This document shows positions 1-8,455 of a DNA stretch of 20,859 bases, piece after piece (within the stretch, counting starts at the first letter, position 1; every line of letters begins with the position of its first letter). Position numbers and translations under genes: made by a program. Below the pieces are notes generated by a model. It saw nothing but the letters and a program-made list of their open reading frames with translations. It searched no databases and had not been told where the DNA came from. The stretch is from Euglena gracilis (taxonomy: Eukaryota > Euglenozoa > Euglenophyceae > Euglenales > Euglenaceae): the NCBI GenBank assembly GCA_900893395.1, contig CAAHFI010579560.1, forward strand, positions 1 through 20,859, given 5' to 3'.

Positions 1-525
1 GAGGACGCTCAAAGTTTCTGTCGCCGAATAAGGGAGGTGGATGAGAAAGTTGCAAAGGTTATCAACCACACACATTCGGTTTAAACCAGTTGGGTCAACC
101 AAGGGAGGAGGGAGTTGGTACCATGAAATTGGGAACCCAAGTGTGGCCGAAGGATCCGGAGAAAAACTAGAATGCAGATGGATTGGACCGGGCATGATTA
201 AACCCGGGAGGGGGAGAGGAGTTACATTATTAAAATTAAACCCGGGATGGAAATGAAGGTTCGTCGTAGTTTCCTTAAGGAGTACAAAGATCCTGAAGTT
301 TTTGGTGAGGGTGTACCTTTGTTCTTTTTCAAAAGAACCGAAAAAAGATGAAAAAGCAATGCCCGATGAGTGGGAGGTGGAAGAAATTCTGAACCACCGA
401 CAGAGGGTGGAAAACTGGTAATTCCTCACGAAATGGGTTGGTTACAACGAGGGGGAGGAAACCTGTGAGCCAGTAGGTAATTTCATACACCGATTTGGTG
501 AGGAGCATGAGCATGAGCGTCCTTA
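1..525 (+). mobile_element. Ty3/gypsy chromovirus remnant: integrase C-terminus and chromodomain (lineage 1)
   Basis: This is the 3' end of a Pol polyprotein on the plus strand; its 5' part lies left of the window. The frame around 347-520 reads as a chromodomain, with the opening EWEVEEILNHR, the central FLTKWVGYNEGEE and the closing EPVGNFIHRFGEE. This is the usual hydrophobic / W-x-GY / EP pattern of chromodomains fused to chromovirus integrases, where they bind modified histone tails and steer insertion. Upstream, WYHEIGNP, RWIGPGMI and KVRRSFLKEY (about 110-280) match the style of the integrase C-terminal domain just before a chromodomain. The sequence differs clearly from the chromodomains of copies A and B, so this is a separate lineage, and it points the opposite way. 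It is a fossil with several breaks. I am confident of the family; the exact 3' end is not defined. Confidence 0.8.
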
Positions 526-1030
526 GTCATTTGGCTCAGGTGGGGTGGTTATGATTGAGATGCATTGGGCAAGGGTAGATCCTTCAGGTCCAAAATGGCT
601 CTACAAAAAAAAGAAACAATTGAAAAAAAAAATAAACGAAAAATAAGGTTTGGGTTTTGGTTGAAGAAATATTGATTTTTATGAAATAACCAAAAGAAAA
701 ATCAAAAAGGCGGAAAATCACAGTTGGTGAGTTATTGCACAAATAAACATCTAGGGGTCGATTTGATGTCAGAATTGACAAAATATTTGAAACCCTAGTG
801 AGCCGAAAGTCGAAGGCTCGGTTCATTTTGTTTTTTTTTGAATCGGGGAGCCCAAATGTTTGAGGCTCCTGCTTTGAGTCGAGCCCAGTGCTGTTTCGGC
901 GAGTTGTGTGTGTGCTTCCAATGCATTGCTTATGTGCATCATACCTTTTGTTTTTGACTCCACGATTCTCATATGTTTTCATTCTTCGAGCATGTGATGA
1001 TTTTGATGTCTCTCCCTCTCTCTTTTTTCT
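526..1030. other. AT-rich stretch without a recognisable gene
   Basis: The stretch follows the chromodomain remnant and holds A-rich runs (about 604-650), T-rich runs (about 828-840) and a CT-rich tract (about 1006-1040). It could be the 3' untranslated region or decayed LTR of the plus-strand element, but I see no convincing TG...CA termini, primer site or polypurine tract. Open minus-strand frame passes through part of it, but the composition is low-complexity and not protein-like below about 1030. I see no RNA gene in it. Confidence 0.4.
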
Positions 1031-1384
1031 CTCTCTCTGGATTAGCCCTCCACAATCCGGAGAAACATTGGTCCCGGGCCAGAGGACGGCAGCCCCGGGA
1101 GTGGGTGTCGCGCAGGAGGCAGCCGGCTGTGGGGCTGGGGATTTCGGTCCGGCACCAACATTGGGGGCGCGGGGGGTAAACAGCATTGCCCCAGCACCGA
1201 TCTGGAACTCACGGGCCATTATCGTGTGGCGGTAGCTCTCTACCTTTCGGATGTCGAAGTACTTCAGGCGGCCCGTTTGTACTCCGTCTTCCACTTCTCC
1301 AACGTCACCCAGTGCTGGGGGACGATGCTGGTGACTGCCCCATAGGCAGTCTGCAAGAAGTTGCCACCCATACTGTTGATGCAC
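1030..1384 (-). CDS. Minus-strand reading-frame segment, unknown, Ala/Pro-rich end
   Basis: A minus-strand frame that stays open from 1384 down to about 584, of which only the part above roughly 1030 looks protein-like. It begins with a segment containing YFDIRKVESYRHTIMAREFQ and then turns into an Ala/Gly/Pro-rich stretch with PRAPNVGAGPKSPAPQPAA. It overlaps the end of the neighbouring Cys/His-rich frame (1264-1911) in another phase. The two may be parts of one decayed or intron-bearing gene, or unrelated. On the plus strand the same bases also give a protein-like run with the words GHYRVAVALYLSDVEVLQ, so even the coding strand is not certain. I do not recognise a family. Confidence 0.3.
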
Positions 1385-1911
1385 AAGGACGGTATATCCC
1401 TCTCGTGGGCATTCTCACTGTAGCAGTAGCTCAAGCTGTGCTTCCAGCCGTTCAGGCACTCGCCAATACGAGCGCCACACAGTTCGGCACATATTGCCCT
1501 GTGATGGAACGTTGCTGATTGCACCTGCCGCTTGCACACCTGCACAAGCGGTTGGTTGTGCCGCACATGGTTGCACACGGCGCGCGTCCAGGCAAACGAC
1601 GTACCGTGCTGGAAATGCAAAACGCAGTCTTTGCCGAAATACTGTTCCAGTCCTCGGGGTGAGCGCTTGTTCCAGAATGTATGGGTAGGTTCCGTGACAT
1701 AGTTGAAGGGCTCCATTCTGACGAAGATAGGTTGAAACCATCGATTCAGTGTCCCTTTCTGGTGCCTAATAGCAGCCGGCTTCTTTGTCATTTCGTCCAC
1801 GGTGCCTAGGCTACTCAGGATACCCTGAGTCCAGAGCTGGGCACCGTCAGTCACGAGGTTCATCCTGCTCCTCATCCGTCGATCCAGCAGAGTATAGGGC
1901 CTGTCGACCAC
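1264..1911 (-). CDS. Unknown 215-residue Cys/His-rich reading frame
   Basis: The frame is open for 215 codons, long for chance in this decayed neighbourhood. Residues about 96-177 are unusually rich in Cys and His: Cys at about 96, 113, 126, 141, 145, 152, 163 and 177, with His at about 99, 102, 115, 118, 136, 137, 158 and 169. The segment from AVCNHVRHNQ through AICAELCGARIGEC would suit a metal-binding fold, but that is inference; the spacing matches no zinc-finger class I can name. The N-terminal part, with NRWFQPIFVRMEPFNYV and FWNKRSPRGLEQYF, is mixed polar and aromatic and reads like a folded protein. There is no signal peptide or membrane segment. The region has no second copy in the window, unlike the flanking retroelement. 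It could be a host gene, an exon, a non-LTR element gene or the antisense of a plus-strand gene. Confidence 0.4.
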   Translation of the reverse strand: MVDRPYTLLDRRMRSRMNLVTDGAQLWTQGILSSLGTVDEMTKKPAAIRHQKGTLNRWFQPIFVRMEPFNYVTEPTHTFWNKRSPRGLEQYFGKDCVLHFQHGTSFAWTRAVCNHVRHNQPLVQVCKRQVQSATFHHRAICAELCGARIGECLNGWKHSLSYCYSENAHERDIPSLCINSMGGNFLQTAYGAVTSIVPQHWVTLEKWKTEYKRAA

Positions 1912-1916
1912 GAGCC

Positions 1917-2258
1917 TTACCTTTCGTTTTGCTCTGGTGTCGTTGTTCGTGGGGTTATCTCCTCCCCTGACATACTGAAGTCCGGTCTAGTAGGTTGATC
2001 CTCTTCGACAGCTGGCGCAGCTGCCACCAGAGGTTGATCCTCCATGACGGCTGATGCAGGAGCTGCAGACTGTTGATATAACTGTCGGTCGGTGTTTGTC
2101 CATTGATGGTGGTTGCACTGTACGCCTTCGAAGGTGAAGGTGGCAGACCTTTGCTGGATGCCCAGCCGGGGTTTTGGGAGCTCTGGTTTTGGCTGGCATA
2201 CCCCTGTCAGAATTGGGGTCTCTTCAGCAATTCCACCGGTCGCAGTTACCAGCACCAT
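1917..2258 (-). CDS. Unknown Ala/Gln/Pro/Glu-rich reading frame upstream of the Cys/His-rich frame
   Basis: A 113-codon minus-strand frame ending just six bases before the Met of the 215-residue frame, in the same transcriptional direction. Its first third is mixed. From about residue 50 it becomes a low-complexity linker rich in Ala, Gln, Pro and Glu, with the words YQQSAAPASAVMEDQPLVAA and PAVEEDQPTRPDF. Such linkers are common between domains of Gag-like and regulatory proteins, so they say little about function. The frame overlaps the start of the plus-strand unknown frames near 2103-2258, so the two cannot both be right there. It contains the 26-base stretch that recurs inverted at 10857-10882. 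I do not recognise the product. Confidence 0.3.
   Translation of the reverse strand: MVLVTATGGIAEETPILTGVCQPKPELPKPRLGIQQRSATFTFEGVQCNHHQWTNTDRQLYQQSAAPASAVMEDQPLVAAAPAVEEDQPTRPDFSMSGEEITPRTTTPEQNER
2118..2143 (+). repeat. 26-base inverted match to 10857-10882
   Basis: The plus-strand bases here match the reverse complement of 10857-10882 with one mismatch. In matching sense both read LYAFEGEGG: the plus strand here and the minus strand at the end of the copy B extra region. Similarity outside these 26 bases is weak. Confidence 0.6.
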
Positions 2259-2665
2259 TTGGGATTACGGGACCAGCGTGTGTTGACTCCGAGGCTCAAG
2301 GCAGTGTTCGAGTGTATTTACACAGTCGTCCCCCCGGCGTGCACTGGACACACTACCCACTACAACCCGACACTGAACGCCTGATTGAGGTGTTGTGGTG
2401 CAACAACCTCCATGGTTGGCTGGTGAGCCATTACGGTTCAACATTCGACGCCCAGCGCGTTTCCCTGGTTTACCCACAGAGGTATGATCTCTTGAGTAAG
2501 TACTGTGGGCAGGAATTTCCTGTCGACTTCTGGAGATTCGGAGTCCGTGGAAGCCCTCCACCGGCTCGGGGTAACCCGGGCCTGGAGATGGGACACCGCA
2601 TGCTTATGCATCTTCATTGCAAAAAACGCCGCGTCCACAAGCAGCGTATGTTTATGCTGCAGTAG
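2174..2665 (+). CDS. Unknown 163-residue plus-strand reading frame
   Basis: A plus-strand frame with a strongly protein-like middle: VHWTHYPLQPDTERLIEVLW, then NNLHGWLVSHYGSTFDAQRV and YPQRYDLLSKYCGQEFP. These segments mix aromatics, charged residues and hydrophobics as a folded domain does, and the opposite strand reads much worse here. I cannot assign a family: there are no retropepsin, RT, integrase or zinc-knuckle motifs. The C-terminal part from about residue 120 becomes basic and overlaps the next frame in a different phase. The start chosen is simply the first start-like codon in the open frame; no promoter or splice evidence fixes it. It may be an exon, a decayed gene, or part of an unrecognised mobile element. 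Confidence 0.35.
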   Translation: MGALVLAGIPLSELGSLQQFHRSQLPAPFGITGPACVDSEAQGSVRVYLHSRPPGVHWTHYPLQPDTERLIEVLWCNNLHGWLVSHYGSTFDAQRVSLVYPQRYDLLSKYCGQEFPVDFWRFGVRGSPPPARGNPGLEMGHRMLMHLHCKKRRVHKQRMFMLQ

Positions 2666-3008
2666 TTTTGGTGGCGAGCCTGGACGAACGTACGTCGTGG
2701 AGGTGTATATACATCTCCATGACCCCCAGGACGATAGGCCTGGTGTGCAAAGCTTGCCACCGGACTACAGAGACCCTATTGGGGGTCGTCGTCGTCGTCT
2801 CGTCGATCTGCGCCCAAACTGGCACCTGGCTGATGTCAGCCTGGAAGAACATTTGCGGCAACAGTTTGGCGGTACCCTCGACAGGGAGGTATTCCGCCAG
2901 TTGATGAATTCCCCAAAGGCCATCCTCGACCTGCGTATGCCGATTCTGGCGTGCGCCAAGGAATTTGAGGAAGGGTTTCTTGAGTTATGGGAGGACACGC
3001 GTTACTGA
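2505..3008 (+). CDS. Unknown 167-residue plus-strand reading frame
   Basis: The second half is the most protein-like stretch of this unknown region. It has LVDLRPNWHLADVSLEEHLR, then FGGTLDREVFRQLMN and AKEFEEGFLELWEDTRY, an acidic, helix-prone, amphipathic run. A block of five GTC triplets (2785-2799) precedes it and encodes an Arg run; it is a small microsatellite. The opposite strand gives only an Arg/Ser-rich shadow. It follows the 163-residue frame in the same direction but in another phase. I recognise no domain or catalytic motif. A separate frame continues the same style just downstream (about 2989-3110, with the words TYARMNLPTPGCDHLGRNPF). Whether these are exons or debris of one gene cannot be told from the sequence. 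Confidence 0.4.
   Translation: MGRNFLSTSGDSESVEALHRLGVTRAWRWDTACLCIFIAKNAASTSSVCLCCSSFGGEPGRTYVVEVYIHLHDPQDDRPGVQSLPPDYRDPIGGRRRRLVDLRPNWHLADVSLEEHLRQQFGGTLDREVFRQLMNSPKAILDLRMPILACAKEFEEGFLELWEDTRY
2785..2799 (+). repeat. Short GTC microsatellite
   Basis: Five consecutive GTC triplets, followed after an interrupting TC by one more imperfect unit. In the plus-strand unknown frame they encode an Arg run. The tract is too short to be structurally important. Confidence 0.6.
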
Positions 3009-3164
3009 AAAGACGTATGCCCGAATGAACCTGCCAACGCCTGGGTGCGACCATCTTGGCCGCAACCCTTTCCAAACAGTCCAGGCAGCGGTACGCTGGC
3101 CTTTTACAGGGGTCTCTACATGATCTCTACGTGCTCAGGGATGCCGATAGCACCCACACGATGC

Positions 3165-3780
3165 TCACTCGCCCGAGGACCTGCGCGCCTTCATCGGCCT
3201 GGAGGATGAAATCGTGGTTCGCAGGAGACGTGATCCGTCAGTCGCTGCCAACACCACGATTCCACGTCCGGAGGAACGCGAACGCTGCGCCTCCGTGACC
3301 ACTCTGGAGGCAGCGCCTCCGTCTCCGACAGGTACGGCTGTATCCATTGTCTCTGCCCCACGAGCGGCAGGGGGACGATCAGTCTTACCGGCCCCGTCGG
3401 TGGCTGCTTCGTGTGTCCACAGACAGGTGGAGACGAGGACGTTCCTCAGAAGGAAGGCCATAACGTGGATGTTGTCCTCCATTCTGCTCTGCCTGCTCTG
3501 GCACAGCCTCGGCCAGATGGAGCACCCGCAGGGGATATACCTGTGGCTGCAACGCCTGTTCCAACGGCTGAGCCTCAAGCCGAGGAGACTGGTATAGTCG
3601 TCGAGGAACCTGCAAGCCCCACAGCACGCACCTCATTACGAGGCCGTGTACTCGGCGCCGTGGTCACCGGCATTACTGCCGTGGTTTCTGCCCTCACGCC
3701 AGGAGGTGGAGGCGTAGCATCAAGCTCGCCACTGAGGCCGTGGAGACAGTGGATGATGGTGTCACAACACCTCCACCTCG
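3165..3780 (+). CDS. Plus-strand Ala/Pro/Glu-rich reading frames with one hydrophobic stretch
   Basis: Two overlapping open plus-strand frames cover this part. One carries the words EDLRAFIGLEDEIVV followed by a basic run and a Ser/Ala/Pro-rich linker. The other, open from 3411 to 3884, has an acidic Pro/Ala-rich linker (PVAATPVPTAEPQAEETG) followed by a hydrophobic run LGAVVTGITAVVSAL at about 3648-3695, just long enough for a membrane helix but rather Ala/Thr-rich for one. The last bases run straight into the region shared with copy B at about 3781. The opposite strand is also open here for a long way, which weakens the strand call. No family is recognised. Confidence 0.3.
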
Positions 3781-5045
3781 CAAATACCAGAGGGTTGGGC
3801 GCTCGGTGCAGCAGGGGTTGGTTCGTTACCTTCCCAATCCGTCTCTGGAGAGGGACCTGGCCGTTACGCTGCACGTCGCAGTGATGGAGTGGCTTGGCGT
3901 TGGCTGGGAGCCTGACGCGGGATCGGCCTCGGCGCAGGGGGTCGCGGTATCGTACCGGAGGGATCGGCGGTGGCATTACGGCGACAGGACGGCTCATCGC
4001 CACCCTGTGCCTTTGCCGGTGGTTGTCCAGCCGGGGTATCTGGCTGGTTTCCACCCTCATTGCCGCGTCGCCTTCCGCGTCCCTTGGTCTGGATCGCCTG
4101 GGTTGTGGGGTCAGTTTCTCCGTAACCTGGTCGCGCTTCACAGTGGCAGGTAATACTGCTGCTCCTGCCAGGGGCTCCACGGGTAATACCGGGGTCGCCA
4201 CCCTCAGCTGCGGTTGGTACGGATGGTACGGATGTTTTCCGCGGCCTTGAAGGGCAGACAGAGAAGTATAATACCTCGTCCGGTGCTCCTCGGACGTTAA
4301 TACTGGCTCCAGCAGGATCTGCCGAGCAAGCTCATCCTCCAACACATGTTTGCGGACTGGATGCCACAGCACCACCGGTCGCCCATACCCCTTGCATTGA
4401 ACCACGGCGACAGGTGGGGTTGATAGTGGTGGAGGATGAGCGTGACCACCGTGTAGCAACCCGATGTCCCAGTGCACCCCCCCGCCCAGACCGGGGATGT
4501 CCAGCGTCGGCAGGAGGGTCCCTACTACCACATGCCTCCTCCGGGAGCCGGCGTACGCCTCAGGGGGCACGGCCGATTGTCCAGCTTGGAGCATGCGCGC
4601 ACGCGTTGCGTACTGTGAGACGAATTGATCTACTGGTAGCTCGCGCGGCGCATTCGCTGCGACGAGTGCGGGCGAGCAAAAATTCTTGTCATCACGGATG
4701 GGACATGCACGGTCTCAGCTACCGGTGGGGGCGTGTGTTCACACGTATGTACGGTCTGGGATCCCACCGGCTTCTGCGTTTGCAGCATGGGCGGCACATA
4801 TACGCCAAGTCAATCATGGTCTCGCAAGACTCGAATCCGGAATCGGATGCCGACGAGAAATACCGTTTCCCCGTCATCAGGGCTTGACCTCAGGGACACC
4901 ATTGAGCCACAGGGGTTTTGGCGCGCCAGGAGGCTGCGGCGTTGGTGGACCTGTTACTGGTTCGCGCACAGGCAGCATCATGCTACCCAAACGGCGACTA
5001 AAACGAAGGGGAACCTTGGTGTCAGTCGCTGGTGAGTGCTAGCGC
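3781..5045 (-). mobile_element. Extra Pro-rich region 3' of the chromodomain, copy A
   Basis: This segment lies 3' of pol on the minus strand and is shared with copy B (11181-12783); the B version is about 340 bases longer. Conserved minus-strand words include LGVYVPPMLQTQ, TRIFARPHSSQRM, HPYHPYQPQLRVA and EEHRTRYYTSL, plus PGPSPE followed shortly by EPTPAAPSA. The composition is Pro/Arg/Ala/Gln-rich. Between the copies, differences in one sampled stretch of about 25 sites fall most often on the bases that would be third positions of one minus-strand frame. That fits a former coding region on the same strand as pol, although plus-strand frames also look partly conserved. Most Ty3/gypsy elements have only an untranslated stretch and the LTR after the integrase. 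No envelope features (signal peptide, glycosylation-rich ectodomain, anchor) are visible. Confidence 0.55.
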
Positions 5046-5159
5046 ACTCGAAAAATTAAAATCTGCGGGAAAGACAGAGCATCAGATGCAGGAGGGGTAT
5101 AAACACGAAACATTCAGATAAAACACACACATTCTCTGAAACAAAATCGTTTCAGAAAG

Positions 5160-5720
5160 TGTTTATGTTTATGTCTATGTTATTGCGCTTATTCCACAGC
5201 TTCCAATCCTGCTGGAAATATCAAAAAAAAAACTTGATGCTTGCTTCCAGCTGTCCTCATCTGGCCGATCCCCTTTCCAGCGAACTTCTCAGTAGTGCAC
5301 ACCCCTGTCGAACTTGTGGTCTATTATATTATCGACCACAAAGTCGTCTGTCTCAGGTAATCTAGAACGGGGCTCGAAATATAAGCAATTTCTAGCTTTT
5401 CCCTGTGGGTGGGTTAGATACGGTTTTAAAATGTCCATACGTACTAACTCAATCCTGTTTGGCAAGGCAACGTTTTATCGCCCGCTACCACCCACACCCT
5501 CCAACATTTCACATCGGCGTACCCAAAGAGGGTGTAGCTTGGAAGATTGCCCGCGGGTGCTGCTATTCGTTCCCCACACGCGGTCACCTGCACAATACAC
5601 AGGTGTGTTGAAAGTATTGCAAAACGACTTCCGTTTGTTGGAATGAATTTTTGTGATACGACATTGGACTGCAGAGCGGAGTGATTCCGCTTCTGCAAAC
5701 CAAGTTTCACAGCTGACGCT
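5160..5720 (-). mobile_element. Copy A integrase C-terminal domain and chromodomain
   Basis: This aligns base for base with copy B 12930-13480, where the integrase C-terminal fold and chromodomain are readable. In copy A the same landmarks are degraded but visible, including the sequence opposite the copy B words VDKIIPQ and WKIRWKGSG. The family role is the non-specific DNA-binding integrase tail plus a histone-reading chromodomain that guides insertion. The copy is broken here; the call rests on its alignment with copy B more than on its own translation. Confidence 0.65.
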
Positions 5721-5939
5721 ACTTCAGGCGGGTCTCTACGAGGGGATATCCCCTATGGCCGGAGGTTCCCGTCAGAAAACCATTTTGTACGGTGAGTGTG
5801 GTAATACCAACCCTGGAAAGTTATTGATATAAAAAAAACCAATGAAGAACTGACATCCAATTCTTACGCGAGCCAGCCAGTGAAAGGCGAAGCATGCTGA
5901 CAACAGATTTCACGGCTGCCTCTACCCCTACCATTGCCT

Positions 5940-6560
5940 TTGGGACGGTATATAATGAAAAAATGTTGCTCAATGCCGAGTAAACCGCACAAAGTTAGTG
6001 AAAAACCGTGAAGAGATCAAGTGATCTTGATCACTCACGATTTTGTTCGTTAAGCCCATTACGCAGACACGTTTCTCCAAGAATATAGTTGCCAAAATTT
6101 GGGCTGTCAGCCCTGCTTCCTGGCATTGAATGGCTACAATGTACCTACTCAGCCGACAGTCGACAACAAAAACGTCATAGTAAATTTTGTCATCTGATCA
6201 TTTGCAAGGTTCGAGTTCGAGAAAATCCATGCAGAGGGACGTAAAAGTGTCCGGTGGTACAGGGAAAAGTCCATCGTACGAGTGGGGGTACTTCTGCGCG
6301 GTTTCACAGCCTGAAAATTTTGGCACCGTTGCGAAAACCGCAAACAGCGCGAATATAAATCTTTTTCACCCAGGGTTGTGCAGTACCTGCGACCCACCAG
6401 TGAAAGTAGTTTGGGGGCCCCAGGGTGACCGTGGGTGTGATATCTCAAAATCGCATCAGCAACCAGGTCTTAAGGTACTTATATTTCTAACCGGGATCCT
6501 TCCGGAAAATGAGCCGCAATGGTGATAGAGAGTAATTCTCTATGGAATTCACCATTACGG
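5940..6560 (-). mobile_element. Copy A integrase zinc-finger and catalytic-core remnant
   Basis: A minus-strand frame at 6149-6448 opens with HTHGHPGAPKLLSLVGRRYC, the His-His half of the integrase N-terminal HHCC zinc-binding domain followed by its Cys side. Below it, 5940-6180 aligns with the copy B region carrying the catalytic-core words LTAQILASIFLEK and GLPNEIVSDQD. In the family this enzyme processes the LTR ends and joins them to host DNA. The remnant is degraded. It lies between RNase H and the integrase tail, as expected for the Ty3/gypsy order RT-RH-IN. Confidence 0.65.
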
Positions 6561-6852
6561 AGTATATTCACAATGGTACTATATACATGGTCACGCGAAT
6601 AATCCCATTCGCGGAAAAAATAGGGTGGTAGGAGTCTCCGTACGCGTAATGCAACGGGGTCTGGCAGTGCGTCCACGCCGGTGCCTTCCGCGCAATGTTC
6701 AAACGGCGGTGCTGCGATATACCTGGGAAACGAGTAGTGAATCGAGCACGTTGTCCGCAGCGTCGGATCGACGTGCGAACTGGTCAGCCTAATGGTTGCC
6801 ATGAAATGTCGCATCACCCTCATCCGGGTTCCCAGCATAATACCAGGGGGGT

Positions 6853-7731
6853 TCAGCTGAGAAGGTCTGCCACTTTTTGTGTGTGACCTGGGTTATAAAT
6901 AACCACCAGGTCAAACTGGATCAAGAACTCACGCCAGCGGCAGCTTCTGCCAACTGATGACATGGCCTTGTTCAGGTCCTCGGTATAGCAGTGTTGAAGA
7001 CTCTCATGATCCGTCAACACAAGTATCTGGACCAGGCTGCTGGCTATACAGCTGCGGAATTTCTGGAGAATACGCACAATGGCATATGTCTCCTTTTCGC
7101 GAATGCTCCATTTATCTTGTCCTTTCCGGTTGTCGCCCTGTAGCTCGCTGCTGAAAAAAGCAACACGTCGGAGCTCATTTGCCGCATTATGCTGGCCAAG
7201 GACCCCACCAACAGCGTAATCGCTGCTGTCGACCTCCAGGACATACGGTTTGTATGGATCCGCGATATCCAGAACCACGTTCTCGAGGAACAAGCCCTTG
7301 AGTTTATTAAAGGCCTCGGGCATTTGGTCATACCAACTGACTTTTGTGTTATCAGGTGTCCGATTTTTGAGCCGTCGGGTGAGGGGTACCGCGATGTTTG
7401 CTAAATATTTCGTGTAAGTCGCGTAACACTGGGCTAATCCCAAAACTTCGTTTAAACGCATCAACGCCTTAATGACCTCCATTTTGCTCGGTGCCGCTTT
7501 ACGCTGCCCGTTGCTCAGAATATGTCCGCAAAACTTAACAATTTTGCAAAAAACCTGCATTTTGGAACCCTTCACAAAAAGCACATGCTTTTGGAACGAG
7601 AAATATACTGCCCGCACATCACGATAGTGCTGGTCGAGGATATCCTCGCCGGATTTCACGGATGGCGGTTGGGTTCCCAGCAGTACATCATCGATGTACA
7701 CCAGATCAAATGGTAAACACGCAAAACCCAC
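6853..7731 (-). mobile_element. Copy A RT palm/thumb and RNase H (292 open codons)
   Basis: The frame starts inside RT with LVYIDDVLLG, the YxDD-type polymerase active-site box (about 7688-7700), followed by the thumb and connection segment VKFCGHILSNGQRKAAPSK. RNase H follows: YVLEVDSSDYAVGGVLGQH carries the first catalytic Asp, then the RRVAFFSSELQ strand, IREKE with the Glu, LVLTDHESLQH with the next Asp, and KVADLLS near the end. This is the standard Ty3/gypsy RNase H, which removes the RNA template during reverse transcription. It is the longest open piece of copy A and its best family marker. Confidence 0.85.
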
Positions 7732-7735
7732 TGGA

Positions 7736-8386
7736 TCATTCGTTGGAACATGGCTGGGCCATTCTTAACACCCATGGGGAGTACCGTCCATTGTAAACAC
7801 CCTTGGATGTCACGAATGCCGTGTACGGTTGCAAATATGGATGCAACTGTAGCTGATGAAAACCGTCTTCCAGATCAACGATTGACCACAACCGGTTATC
7901 TGACAGTCTGGTGATCAAATACTCGTCCAGCAGTAACGGGAAGGGGTCATCATTTGTTTGGGAGTTCGGGTTCCGGTAAACTAACCAGCCTCCACTTCTT
8001 CTGACCAGACTGTCAGCGAGTTTGGGCACCACAAAAGCTTGTGATGTACACTCGCTCTTTGGAAGGGATAATCCACTTCCGTGGATGAGTTTCTCAGTCA
8101 TCTCGTTGAGAGCTTGTTCTCGTTCACCCGAACAACGGAATAATTTACGGTGCATGTGCTTAACGCCATCCTTGGTTCGATTTTGCAAACACCGAACGGA
8201 CCGCAAATCGCGGGGTCGATGTCGCAGGCGTAAAACTGGGTTATCCAGTAGAAAATGAAATTGGTAACTAATTCGTAAACAAAAATCAGCAGACTTGGGG
8301 TGTTGGTCAGCACTCTCAGTCTCCGCATAAATCTGCGTTGAAGGTGTGGCATCCCCATTGGTACCAAGGTATCTTGGCACACGCAA
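7736..8386 (-). mobile_element. Copy A RT fingers and first palm motifs
   Basis: The frame reads through the N-terminal half of RT: EREQALNEMTEKLI, then SQAFVVPKLAD (fingers), PFPLLLDEYLITRLSDNRLW, and SIVDLEDGFHQLQLHP with the first palm Asp, followed by TAFVTSKGVY. This order and wording is typical of Ty3/gypsy RT. It lies directly upstream, in coding sense, of the frame that carries the YxDD box. The copy is fragmentary, with two or more breaks in the RT region. Confidence 0.8.
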
Positions 8387-8455
8387 GCCGAAAATTCTGA
8401 AGGCCTGGAAGATACAAACGTGAAAAATGACTTCTTTAACAGGTTGTAATAATAT

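Noticed and set aside
888-1235. 115-codon plus-strand open frame with a hydrophobic start resembling a signal peptide
   Set aside because: The hydrophobic part comes from a CT-rich low-complexity tract and the remainder is Ala/Gly/Pro-rich; nothing in the context supports a secreted protein.
3575-4594. 339-codon minus-strand open frame as one protein
   Set aside because: In a sampled stretch shared with copy B, differences fall least often on what would be its third codon positions, so at least its left part is not the conserved frame. It mixes Pro/Arg-rich text from several phases in GC-rich sequence.
5095-5145. Conserved GTATAAAC block in copy A, matched at 12848-12897 in copy B, looking like a promoter between the extra region and pol
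   Set aside because: On the minus strand these bases lie in or next to the hydrophobic tail of Pol in both copies, so their conservation is explained by family descent. Nothing else supports a promoter.
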